Shown here: piece after piece, positions 23,501 to 29,606 of the stretch
Numbering within the stretch: the stretch's first letter is position 1
Layout of the letters: each line of letters starts with the position of its first letter
NCBI RefSeq assembly: GCF_008360935.1
Contig: NZ_SRXO01000010.1
Location: forward strand, 1-64,000
Source of the DNA: Siccirubricoccus phaeus
Lineage (GTDB): Bacteria; Pseudomonadota; Alphaproteobacteria; Acetobacterales; Acetobacteraceae
Reading direction: 5' to 3'
DNA length: 64,000 bases
The notes under the pieces: generated by a model
What the model saw: only the letters and a program-made list of their open reading frames with translations
Database searches by the model: none
What the model was told of the DNA's origin: nothing
Program-made: the position numbers and the translations under genes

Positions 23501-26238
23501 TCACCGTCACCGCCGGCACCGGAGCCAGCCTGACCGCCAGCAGCCTCGCGCTCGGCCTCGGCAACGGCGCCAGCGTCACCAGCGCGGCCGGCACCACCCT
23601 GCTGCAGGCGACCCTGGCCAACCTGGCCCTCGGCGACAACGTCACCGTCAGCGGCGGCGCGCTGCAACTCGCCGGCGCCACCGGCATCGCCATCGGCGAC
23701 GGCTTCACCGGCACGGCCAGCGCCGGCAATGCCAGCCTCGCCAGCAGCGGCGGCGCGGTCGTCGCCGGCGAGGCTGCGCAGGTCCAGGCCGATGCCGGCA
23801 CGCTGGGCATCAGCGCCACCGGCATCGCCTTCGGCAACCGCTCCACCCTGCAATCGCGGGACGGCACCGCGCTGGCCGCTTCGAGCACCCTGCTCTCGCT
23901 CGGCGACAACGCCACCGTCAGGGCAATGGCAGGGACGGTCGGGCTGACCGCGGGCGGGCATGCGATCCTGCTCGGCAATGGCGTGACGCTGGCCGCCGGT
24001 GCCGGGAACCTGACGCTCCTCGCCGGCTCCGCCATCGATATCGGTGCCGGCCTGGAGGCCAGCGCCACCGGCGGCAATGTCAGCCTGGCGAGCACTGCCG
24101 GCAGCGTGCTGGCGGGCGCCAATGGCAGCATCGCCGCCGGCGCCGGCAGCATCGCGCTGAGCGGCACGGCGATCGCGCTCGGCACCGGCACGGCGTTGCA
24201 GGCGGCCACCGGGCTCGGCCTCACCGCCACCGCCGGCATCCTGGCCCTGGGCGATCAGGTCAGCCTTTCCACCGCGGCCGGCACCGCCAGCCTCACCGCC
24301 GCGGCCGGCGCCGTCTCGGCCGGCAACGGCGTGACGCTCGCCTCCGGCGCTGGCGATGCCGGCATCGGCGCCGCCAGCGGCATCGCCTTCGGCACCGGCT
24401 TCGCCATGACGGCGACCGGCGGCAATGCCAGCCTGGCCGGCGGCGCCGGCAGCGTTACCCTGGGCGATGGCGCCAGTATCCAGGCCGCCGCCGGCACCCT
24501 GGACATCGCCGGCGGCGCCATCGGGATCGGCGCCAACGGCACCCTGCTGGCGCTCAACGCCGCCAGCCTCACCGCCAATACCGGCACCCTCGCCCTCGGC
24601 GACGGCACGGCGCTGCAGGCCAGCGCCGGCCCCGTCAGCCTCGCCGCCACCGCTGGCAGCATCACCCTCGGCGATGGCGCGCTGGTGCGGGCCGGGGCGG
24701 GCCATGCCAGCCTCACCGCCGGTCAGTCCATCGCCAGCGGCGCGCTCATCGAGGCCGCCGCCGGCTCGGTCAACCTCGCCGCCCAGGGAGGCAGCATCAG
24801 CCTGCTCGGCAGCGCCACGGCGGCGAGCGGCAGCATCCGCGCGGCGCTCGACCTCACCCTCGCCGCCGCCACCGGCATCAGCCTCACCGGCCAGGCGCCG
24901 GCGACGGGCAGCGCCTTCACCTCCGGCATCCTGCAGGCGGGCAGCGGCAATCTCAGCCTCGCCACCGCCGCCGGGGACATCACCCAGGCCGGCGGGCTGC
25001 TCAGCGCCCGCGGCGGCGGCGCGCTGATCTTCAACGCCGCCGCCGGCCGCTTCGTCCAGGCGGCGGAAAGCGGCGCTTCCATCGACGCGCTGCGCCTGAC
25101 CGGCAGCGCCCGGGACGGGGTGGAGCTGCTGGCCTTCAGCGCCGGCCGCAGCGGCGCCGCCCGCGGCAACCGGGTGGAGACCGTGCTGGATCTCTCCAGC
25201 AGCGCCGGTGCCATCCGCCTGCAGACGGTGGAGGCGCCGACCACGATCGGCGCCAGCACCCTCGCCGCCGTCGGCGCCGTCCAGCTTTGGTCGGAAGGGG
25301 CGCTGAGCCTCACCGGCACCACTATCGCCAGCAGCGGCACCGCCGTCGCCGCCGGCATCGGCGCCGGCGGCACGCTGGAAGGGCTGGAGCTGGCCCAGCG
25401 CGCCGGCCTCGTCACCCTCTATTCCGGCGGCGCCATCACCGTCACCAACGTCTCGCTGAACGCCGAGGCCGCGGTGATCCGCGCCGGGGTGCCGATGCTG
25501 TTCAATGCCGGCCTGGGCGCCCAGCCCCAGACGCTGATGCTGGACGGCCTCGCCGCCACCATCGGCACCGCCATCAGCTTCGCCGGGCCGGGGGGCATCG
25601 AGGCCGGGGCGGCGACCATCGTCACCCCGCGCCGCGACGTGCTGCCCGCCGCGATCTTCGACAGCCGGGTGCCGGCGCCGGCCGCGACGCGCCTCGCCCT
25701 GCTGGAATCCGGCCTCGGCGCCGTGCAGCCGGACCAGCCCGGCCAATTGCCGAAGAACCAGCAGACCAAGGTGCGGGACAACACCCTGCCGGGGGATTTC
25801 GGCCCCGGCCAGCCGGATCCGGCGGGCGACATCCAGCTCAACCTGCAGATGGTGGCGCTGGAAGGCGCCGGGCTGCAGAACCAGGGCGCCGCCTTCATGC
25901 TGGTGGGGGCGGGCAATGTCAGCGGCAACATCGAGGCCGGGCGGCTCGGCGTGGTCGGCAGCGGCGGCAGCATGGCGCTGCTCGGCACGCTGAACGGCCA
26001 GACCGGGGCGGGGGCGGCGCAATTCGCCGATATCAGCCAGGTCATCCCGGCCCAGGTGCTCACCCGCTACCGGGTCAATGGCTGCGTCGTCACCTCCATC
26101 AACTGCGTGGTGCCGCCGCAGATCCAGATCATACCGCCGCGGACCGTGGACCGCGCCTCCCTCACCATCGAGGCTGGCCGGCTGAACACCTCCGAAGTCA
26201 TCATCCCGAATGTCTCGGACGAGGACGACGACGAATGA
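11530..26238 (+). CDS. Giant TpsA exoprotein (filamentous haemagglutinin type), 4,902 residues
   Basis: A single uninterrupted frame encoding a two-partner secretion substrate. A signal peptide (ALRAWLLGTTALLPAMGAAQG) is followed by the TPS/haemagglutination-activity domain (about 35-200) with hallmark text: INWQSFNVGSQQSVNF, NRVNAPDPSVIAGRI and GVVFAQGAQVNVGSL. The rest is a low-complexity Ala/Gly/Thr/Ser beta-helix. It has two repeat classes: long modules containing ADDLALNA...LSLSDAELARI...LRIG...GD-I/V-LRG (about 14.3-20.6 kb, at least six copies), and short 20-22-residue coils such as AGSVTLGDGASIQAAAGTLDI (about 21.0-24.9 kb). Near the end, Cys4852 and Cys4859 form a C-X6-C pair; I noticed no other Cys by eye. 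The tail is acidic (SDEDDDE). It is probably a surface adhesin or matrix fibre, exported by the adjacent TpsB. The stop overlaps the CHAT gene start. Confidence 0.93.
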   Translation: MAGASRTGKHALRAWLLGTTALLPAMGAAQGQSVAPNARPTGGQVVAGSASISQSANATTIHQTTDRAAINWQSFNVGSQQSVNFQQPSAASWTLNRVNAPDPSVIAGRITANGGVAIVNQSGVVFAQGAQVNVGSLIASAANITNQNFMQGRMVFDGAPNPGARVENHGEVTVADRGLAALVGPRVANTGVIRARLGRVALQGAETYNLDLAGDGLLSIDVTQAVRSAPDGSTALVTNSGVIDASGGAVLLSANAASGLVEDLVRNTGRISAATAGGRTGTVALRAEGGNVRVEGTVAATGGEGQRGGSVSATASGRVTVAQGARVSASGGAGGGSVAIGSTGTRAARVEGKVTARGTGAGARGGSVTVQGTASASVAATGKVDVSGRGGGGDIRLGTTGFGREQAMAANTALEAGGRLIADATGQGDGGTIAVNSAALTTVLGTLSARGGPQGGDGGFAEVSALSGIHAPGLLTAVDVSAAAGRAGTLSLDPDVINIVASGTAVPGNVAGGDLPATLDLTVATIDSFVGNLVLEAVQTINVNAAVNKTAAGSLTLRTTGAGGTPGIFVNAGITMGAAAGSLIITSATGITVGSAIAVNTGSVTLTAATGLTINATVTASASSSFAATTGITLNQAVNVGTTNTLTLRSDGAITADAASGVITAGALNVQGATGADTGAVTLEAANAIGSLFVASAGAVRVVSAQAMEVTGLTAGGTVALRTTSGALTISGGISSGGAPIDLQGAGGIALDAHVNAGAGQVVLRTGDSFDTPTSNADIAAGADGRITAGALAASTGGSITLANAANAFASLAAGRDQDGTAATNAIVSQRSGAGAFGAVQIAAPGITIDAPVLAAGFSLTSSGSIGVNASIGAGAATTGEFSLRAEGGALTVAAAITGTAVTLAGTDLDITAAVTAGAGTLTVASTAAAGVIGLGDDQGSNPAGLYLNAAELALLSGNRLAVQTAGGTVRLIGDVALRGLFAVLEFSGTTTSVTQDAGSLDVARLVMVTSGASAIDGPGAANVIDEVSSRNGLTLSSTGAGAGTLTVVNDAATGAGIGNGAGAPADSLVLTAPGIVLGAAVDATSVSLTATTGAIIQTAAGVLRTDSLSVSAATGVALATVNDPAAGNLIASVTGSTDTGGLAIFSRGALAVGAGGLSVATSGDIALTGASLTLNGAVTASGQTVMLTASGGGITQTVDGAIAADALRLDATGAVDLTAADNDFSLVSGSTTAGGIALRSIAATLTVDAALSAATGSTISLTAPALTVNARVGFAAGDAGNAIRLTTDSLIGTGSDSIDASIFGTVRIATLGAGTDLALGTGQLSDFTLEQVVAGRLIFVAGGDLSFATSQDFGFRGVTVLELVAGGSIAQANGTVLTVPGLSAVAGTGAGDTIALTGQNAIGSIVEGTEVTGFGLRAGGGISVTSASALLTVASGAVIQSGSGTDVTLRADDLALNAAIQAPAAGDLGTVSLLPNTLGRAVTLGGSAAGSLSLSDAELARIAAGSGTLRIGAAGATTAGVITVVGDITVRGHAAVLDLRGRQVAQSGGILDVATLTGGVSAVNSLAAAGFALDRLVAGAAVNSIDSIAGITASGGAISIASANALAVTGNVTATATSGSGVSLRSEGALTIGSGGTLLVQAAGGDVTLTAGGAFTLAANATVLARDQALLAGDIGITAASLTLNGMLDASNGGSITLTATDGRLVVGQDLDARLDITLNAAGTADATIAGGGGAIVIESGATLSAGGSIALNETTAVASGLTRDIDISGTLSGTTSVAATTLTGAIGLAATGSITGADRALLAAGLGISHAGSISAGELVRLEAGTAGLAGGIALTGDITAGTGDISLRARRGDITQTAGALTAQAGANRGTVALVAEAGSITQSGTGAVAATQLIAHASGDVALGGSGNRVDVLLGTGATGSLDGTAFGIGDPALLGSMAGGDFILDAGALALTVRGLLRAGTQVDDAGTVTTTTPGRRLRLLADDLALDASLSPDGFSLRAPGGTIELAPHTLGGATPVAISLGGAAGSSSAGTLTLDSVELRRLDTRDGSTAGTVVLGRADAGAITIQGDVDLRDAPGTGTEYQNHLARTLALASGGAIAQQAGTRINVENFAALAGGAVTLDGVNVINAVTGTAISVTAAGSSGAFSVAGIAADGAVTLRVGGRAGVADAGLAADGTVPALPPALDADGNPVAGVAALTIAGAVTTNGAGDITIRADDLHIAAALTAGAGRRVVLQPVTTGQGVLLGGVVSGAVGAEPVDGSALSLTAAELGFISADLLRIGGLASLDPAAASTGWIVQGRQAIDLTGIGIATLELLSTHGVLQLGALGNGDPGAALTVANLAATIHTADRAGAADTDPAMIWLGADNHIGRIGDSTGLAFAGGAGIRLAIDRAMAGTGALATNAVTIRQAAGESLLVANDGIALGRSGGQVTLIADALGDFTGTVSVVAGAIELLPRTAGTDLTLGVASAGAAGEISATTLAALSTGGGVLRIGRSADAAVVGDSVLYAPIGGGDSTVAGVAGADNSRMAGSIAVAGDLSLRGVADTLELYAGVGGEATPGTITQAAGTSIDVAAIAGGSRGFTALMNAGNSIDAIALRQVLGSADIGIGFRAGTAAAGIEDAVFALRTGSGMLTIAGQVSVGVGAGAAGSGQAQVTGGALTLIADDMALNALLVAPGGTVALAPHTAGRHVALARSSAAAGSAELGLTAAELAQVRASALIIGRAPETGGAALLGRLSDGTALSGTAQPMAGTIRQYGGNIDLLGTAADLVFGFESGQGTATTLSLVAATSIQQRGRAGDAAAETEGNGPDSGDARGWLRVQNVTGAAGSFIWLGAENRIGTIAGTVVAGGIHGVTVGGPGTPGVFTLRQATAAQALLDGLGSGNADNGVVAVHGITALGGGRITIIADTFAINVSPVSAPGGTVEILPATLGRGVTLGGSAAGTLSLSSATLGLIGDTAGATTVLRIGRSTDAAVMGNPDWPFAAPGSGDTGSAAGPRTAGDIALAGDVLLRDGELDRVTRLELFAGAGAGGTGSISQGAGTLDVAELAGNSRFATALDSATNRVDRLAARTPLSDGESGISFTTGTGTAGGDAGTDGSFTLVTSRALTVAGSVTASHAAAAGTASISLASNAATLTANAALTAKTDLTLLAATGLTNASTLTATEGDLSLTATDGAITSAAGTLLSAGNDATLTATGTGGAITVASLTAGNDATLTASGAVSVTDVTATAGDASLTSHAGSVTVAAGGTVSAGRDAVLDAATTVTVGRVAAVRDARLMAGTGIGFGTIAAGRSATLLASTGDITGGDGAAVTATTGTASLTAEAGAVTLAALARVSGATVDLSATSDSQLGDGVRLTATAGTAGVSVTAGSLTLGNDVTVSATGGAASLAGRDGLAIGTGFGMTATGLGGTGSLASSLGSLGIGSGATISAAGTLTLAGRTGITLSGGSFTGGTGLTATAATGLFDIAAGAGLTATTGTLTATAMAGRLQLGDGAALRALAGSASLAGGTGIAGGNNLVLAGRNGLGLAATAGSISLGTGASLGASAGGITLTAAGTGGAVSLGDSGTVSAATGFGLAATGDIGFGAGASLTTTGGTASIVSTAGSVTFGAAPVVRSTNGDVAVAARTGLTAGSGASFQGGAGVSLSTATGNMNFTAGVTVAAASGPVALEATAGSVLFGNGSSVTAGDGLLRIAGGSGITATTGLTATAMNGNAVLEAGSGTAALGGGSQVTAAAGTVAVSGAGVVLGSGATLSSRDGTSVTATATDISIAGGAIIRATAGATTLLAGTGGIEIRNGVSITSGAGALSLTAGTRIVILNGVTVTATGGDLTLDGGAGAITVGTNGSFGSTTGSAALTAASISLGGGTDVTAATGASLKAATGTLALGDAASVTSTAGLTLLEAMAADISLGNGVVLRGGALDLASATGIAAGSGLEAAATGGNLAMAGGMGDVTLGNGGAAAASGTITLAGQGLSLGTGFTVTAGTGASLTASSLALGLGNGASVTSAAGTTLLQATLANLALGDNVTVSGGALQLAGATGIAIGDGFTGTASAGNASLASSGGAVVAGEAAQVQADAGTLGISATGIAFGNRSTLQSRDGTALAASSTLLSLGDNATVRAMAGTVGLTAGGHAILLGNGVTLAAGAGNLTLLAGSAIDIGAGLEASATGGNVSLASTAGSVLAGANGSIAAGAGSIALSGTAIALGTGTALQAATGLGLTATAGILALGDQVSLSTAAGTASLTAAAGAVSAGNGVTLASGAGDAGIGAASGIAFGTGFAMTATGGNASLAGGAGSVTLGDGASIQAAAGTLDIAGGAIGIGANGTLLALNAASLTANTGTLALGDGTALQASAGPVSLAATAGSITLGDGALVRAGAGHASLTAGQSIASGALIEAAAGSVNLAAQGGSISLLGSATAASGSIRAALDLTLAAATGISLTGQAPATGSAFTSGILQAGSGNLSLATAAGDITQAGGLLSARGGGALIFNAAAGRFVQAAESGASIDALRLTGSARDGVELLAFSAGRSGAARGNRVETVLDLSSSAGAIRLQTVEAPTTIGASTLAAVGAVQLWSEGALSLTGTTIASSGTAVAAGIGAGGTLEGLELAQRAGLVTLYSGGAITVTNVSLNAEAAVIRAGVPMLFNAGLGAQPQTLMLDGLAATIGTAISFAGPGGIEAGAATIVTPRRDVLPAAIFDSRVPAPAATRLALLESGLGAVQPDQPGQLPKNQQTKVRDNTLPGDFGPGQPDPAGDIQLNLQMVALEGAGLQNQGAAFMLVGAGNVSGNIEAGRLGVVGSGGSMALLGTLNGQTGAGAAQFADISQVIPAQVLTRYRVNGCVVTSINCVVPPQIQIIPPRTVDRASLTIEAGRLNTSEVIIPNVSDEDDDE

Positions 26239-29200
26239 GCCCGCGCCGCAGGATGCCCGCGCTCCGCCTGGTTCCGGCCCTCGGGCTGCTGCTGGCCGCC
26301 GCCTGCGGCACGCCGCCGGAGGACAGCTTCGTCGCGCCCAGCCAGCGCGCCTCGGCGGGCGAGCCGGCTGGCCAGGATTCCCGCGGCGAGGCCTGCCTGA
26401 CCCAGCGCGGCACCCCGCTGCCCGCCGATCTGCCGGTCTCCGGCGTGCGGGAGGTGTTCTGCGGCGGCTGGACCTCCGCCGCCGCCCGGGTGGTGACGCT
26501 GCGCGGCAATACCGATGCCGGGACGCTGGACCAGCTCGCCACCGGCGGCCTCTGGCGCACCTGGCTGGACCAGCGGGTGACCTGCGCCACGCCGCAGGCC
26601 ACCACCATCGCCGGCGGCTACAGTGCCCGGCTGCTGGCCTGCACCCGGAAGGCCGGCGGCTGGCCGCATGTGGCGATGGTCGCGGCCGGGCCGAACGGGC
26701 CGGTGCTGGCCGATGGCGTCGCCACCGCGACGCCGGTGATGGAACGCCTCGCCGCCGGCCAGACGGTCGCCGCCGGCGCCGGCCAGTCCCGCTCCGCCGC
26801 GCTGGAGCTGGCGGTGCGGCGGATGGCCGCGGAAAGCTTCAGCGCCAACGATGTCAGCCGGTTCGAGACGCTGATGGCGGCCGGCCGCGACCTCAACCAG
26901 CTGGAGAATTTCGCCGCCGCCGAGGATGCCTACCGCGCCGCCCTCGCCCTGCAGGAAAGGGTGCTGGGGCGGGAGGACCCGAACATCGTCCTTCCCCTGC
27001 TGCACCTCGCCCTCAACCTCGCGGCGCAGAACCGGCTGGACGAGGCGGAGGTGCTGTTCGCCCGGGCCGAGGGGCTGGCGCCTCGCGCCGCGGATGAGAC
27101 GGCGGTGCCGCGGCTGCTGCATTACCGCGGCCTCGCCGCCCAGCGCGCCAACCGGCTGGAGGACGCGACGGATTATCTGCGCCGGGCCGAGGCCGGCTAC
27201 GCCGCCCTGCTGCCGAGCAGCATGCTCGGCACTGCGGAAGGCGAGGTGAACCTGCTGGCCGACCCCACCGCCACCACCGCCGCTTTCGGCCTGGCGGAGG
27301 CGCGGCGCTACCTGTCCCGCGTCCTCGCCACCAGCGGCCATCCGGATGAGGCGGAGGCGAAGATCGCCGAAAGCCGCCGCCTGCTGCGCCAGGTGGGCAA
27401 TGCGCCGGGGCCGATGATCGCCCGCACCCTGCGCACGGAAGGCCGCAACGCCGCGAGCCTCGGCCAGAACGAGACGGCCGCCCGGCAGCTCGAGGCCGCG
27501 GCGCGGCGCTTCTCCGTCGCCGCCCCGGGGGAGCGGCCGGAGGCCATGACCCTCTTCCTCTCCGGCGGCCGCCGCCAGGCCACCGGAAGGCGCGCCGAGG
27601 CGCTGAGCGCCTTCCGCGCCGGCGCCGACATCCTGCGTGCCCGCCAGCTCGCCTTGCCGGTGACGATGGTGCTGCCCTATCTGGACGCGCTGGAGGCCGA
27701 GGCCCAGGCCCGCCCGGACCAGGCCGAGGCGCTGCGGCGGGAAATGTTCACCGCCACCCAGCTCGCCCAGCGCAGCAACACCGTGCGCTTCGTGCAGCAG
27801 GCCAGCGCCCGCATCGGCGCCGCCGGCGGCGACCAGCGGGTCTCCGACGCGGTCCGCCGGCTGCAGGATGCCGACCAGGTGCTGCGCGACCTCTTCGCCG
27901 AGCGCGATGCCGCGCCCTCCGCCGCCATCGATGCGCGGATCGCCGAGGCGCAGCAGGCCCGCGCCGAGGCCGAGAGCGAGGTGGCGGCGGCCGCCCCGGG
28001 CTACCGCCAGCTCCTGCTCTCCACGGCGGATTTCGCCGCGGTCAGCCATGCGCTGGCGCCGCAGGAGGCGCTGGTCACCATGCTGCTCGGGCGCAAGGCC
28101 GCCTGGGTGCTCGTCCTCCGCGACGGCAAGGTGCACAGCGCCCGCGCCAGCCTGGGGGAGGCGGAGGCGGCGGGGCTGGTGAACGCCATCCGCGCCGGCG
28201 TCATCGACCAGAACGGCGCCCCCGGCCCCTTTGACCCCGCCCCCGCCCAGGCGCTCTACGCCGCCCTGCTGAAGCCGCTGGAGGCGGCGCTGGACGGCGC
28301 CGAGACGCTGGTTGTGGTGCCGGACGGGCCGCTGCTCGGCATTCCCTTCGGCCTGCTGCTGACCGGGCCGGTGACCGACCCCAACCTCGGCAAGGCGCCC
28401 TGGCTCATCAAGCGGCACGCCATCGTGCATGTGCCCTCGCCGCAGACCCTGGTGACCTTGCGGGGGACCGGGGCAGCCTCCTCCGCGCCGCTGGCCTATG
28501 GCGGGTTCGGGGATTTCTCGCCGCCGACGCCGGCCCAGCTCCTCCGCAGCTTCCCGGTGGACCGCTGCGCCGCGGATGCGCGGATGGCGCAGGGGCTGAC
28601 GCGGCTGCCGGGCACGCGGCGGGAGGTGCTGGAGGTGCAGCACCTGCTCGGCGCCGCGCCGCGCGACATCCGGCTCGGCACCGATTTCACCGCGGCGGCG
28701 CTGCGGCAGGCCGATCTCGGCAGCCGGCGGATCCTGCACCTCGCGACCCATGCGCTGCTGCCGGGCGAGCTCTCCTGCCTGCCGGAGCCCTCCATCGTCG
28801 TCTCCCCGCCGGCCGGCGCACCGGATGCCGATGCCGCCTTCGTCAAGGCCTCCGAGCTGCTGGGGCTGAAGCTGAACGCGGATCTCATCATCCTCTCGGC
28901 CTGCAATACCGGCGGGCCTTCGGGGGCGGGGGGCGGCGAGGCGCTCTCCGGCCTGGCGCGCGCCTTCTTCTATGCGGGCGCACGCGGGCTGATGGTGACG
29001 CATTGGGCGGTGAATGACGACGCGGCGATGCTCGTCGTCTCGGATTCCATGCGGCGGCAGCAGGGCGGCGCGTCCTCGGCGGCGGCGCTGCGCGGGGCGC
29101 AAAGGCTGATCCTGGACGAGGCAGGGCTGCGGCTGCCGCCGGAATTCGGGCACCCCTATTACTGGGCGCCCTTCGCGCTGATCGGCGACGGCAAAAGGGC

Positions 29201-29243
29201 GCCGGCGGTGAGCGCCGAGGCGGGCAGCGCGCCGCGGGGGTAG
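26235..29243 (+). CDS. TPR-CHAT caspase-like protein, probable secreted lipoprotein
   Basis: A 1,002-residue protein. The leader MSPRRRMPALRLVPALGLLLAAACG ends in a lipobox-like site (Cys24; Ala rather than Leu at -3, so not textbook). Residues 25-200 hold four cysteines (GEACL, VFCGG, VTCAT, LACTR), fitting a disulfide-bonded extracytoplasmic domain. Residues about 208-560 are TPR-like helices (ENFAAAEDAYRAALALQERVLG, NRLDEAEVLFARAEGLAP). The C-terminal third is a CHAT domain, a clan CD caspase-like peptidase fold, with the His in HLATHA (His839) and the Cys in LSACNTGG (Cys890), followed by GARGLMVTHWAVND. The ATG overlaps the tpsA stop as ATGA, implying coupled translation with the exoprotein. 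I infer a role in processing, release or surveillance of TpsA; its substrate is unproven. Confidence 0.85.
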   Translation: MSPRRRMPALRLVPALGLLLAAACGTPPEDSFVAPSQRASAGEPAGQDSRGEACLTQRGTPLPADLPVSGVREVFCGGWTSAAARVVTLRGNTDAGTLDQLATGGLWRTWLDQRVTCATPQATTIAGGYSARLLACTRKAGGWPHVAMVAAGPNGPVLADGVATATPVMERLAAGQTVAAGAGQSRSAALELAVRRMAAESFSANDVSRFETLMAAGRDLNQLENFAAAEDAYRAALALQERVLGREDPNIVLPLLHLALNLAAQNRLDEAEVLFARAEGLAPRAADETAVPRLLHYRGLAAQRANRLEDATDYLRRAEAGYAALLPSSMLGTAEGEVNLLADPTATTAAFGLAEARRYLSRVLATSGHPDEAEAKIAESRRLLRQVGNAPGPMIARTLRTEGRNAASLGQNETAARQLEAAARRFSVAAPGERPEAMTLFLSGGRRQATGRRAEALSAFRAGADILRARQLALPVTMVLPYLDALEAEAQARPDQAEALRREMFTATQLAQRSNTVRFVQQASARIGAAGGDQRVSDAVRRLQDADQVLRDLFAERDAAPSAAIDARIAEAQQARAEAESEVAAAAPGYRQLLLSTADFAAVSHALAPQEALVTMLLGRKAAWVLVLRDGKVHSARASLGEAEAAGLVNAIRAGVIDQNGAPGPFDPAPAQALYAALLKPLEAALDGAETLVVVPDGPLLGIPFGLLLTGPVTDPNLGKAPWLIKRHAIVHVPSPQTLVTLRGTGAASSAPLAYGGFGDFSPPTPAQLLRSFPVDRCAADARMAQGLTRLPGTRREVLEVQHLLGAAPRDIRLGTDFTAAALRQADLGSRRILHLATHALLPGELSCLPEPSIVVSPPAGAPDADAAFVKASELLGLKLNADLIILSACNTGGPSGAGGGEALSGLARAFFYAGARGLMVTHWAVNDDAAMLVVSDSMRRQQGGASSAAALRGAQRLILDEAGLRLPPEFGHPYYWAPFALIGDGKRAPAVSAEAGSAPRG

Positions 29244-29606
29244 GCCAAGGGGGACGCCGTCTCCCTTGAACCCCTGCCAAAACCCGAAGGCCTTGGGAAA
29301 CCAGCGATTCGCCACCGAGCGGCAAGGAGAGCGCGTCAGCCCTGACCAGCCGGGATGAGGTGGAACAGCGCCGGCCGCGCCGCCACCTGCGCTCCAGCAC
29401 GGCCAGGGCCGTGGCGGCGGCATGCGCCCGGCCGATGGCCGCCGGCGGCAGGGCCGGCGCCGCGGAGGATGGCCGGATGCAGGCCGCAACGGGCCTCGAA
29501 GGGCGGCGGCAGCCGCAGCAGGCGTTGGCGCGCCACGTCGGCAATTGCGCTCGGTCCATGGACGGCGGCTACAATCAGGCCTGCTGTCCGACGCGTCGCG
29601 CCGTGC
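29244..29606. other. Intergenic region after the TPS-CHAT operon
   Basis: No gene can be supported. Just after the CHAT stop, AAGGGGGA and TCTCCCTT (about 29248-29268) can form a short stem without a T-run, a weak terminator candidate for the plus-strand operon. On the minus strand about 29350-29600 is open and encodes a chain (TAGLIVAAVHGPSAIADVARQ and onward) that may be a gene remnant, but I do not recognise it. Confidence 0.4.

Noticed and set aside
12150-25415. Several 150-1,680-codon minus-strand frames within tpsA
   Set aside because: Ala/Pro/Val/Ser low-complexity shadows of the same repeats, with no recognisable motif or ribosome site.
9763-26022. A 5,419-codon open frame on the minus strand, antisense to tpsB-tpsA
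   Set aside because: It mirrors the codon pattern of the repetitive tpsA gene. Its product is an Arg/Ala/Gly/Asp-rich string with no domain, and the plus strand carries clear TPS motifs. It is a high-GC artefact.
28888-29559. Minus-strand 223-codon frame overlapping the CHAT gene end
   Set aside because: It overlaps the catalytic end of the CHAT gene; Arg/Pro/Ala-rich and without motif.
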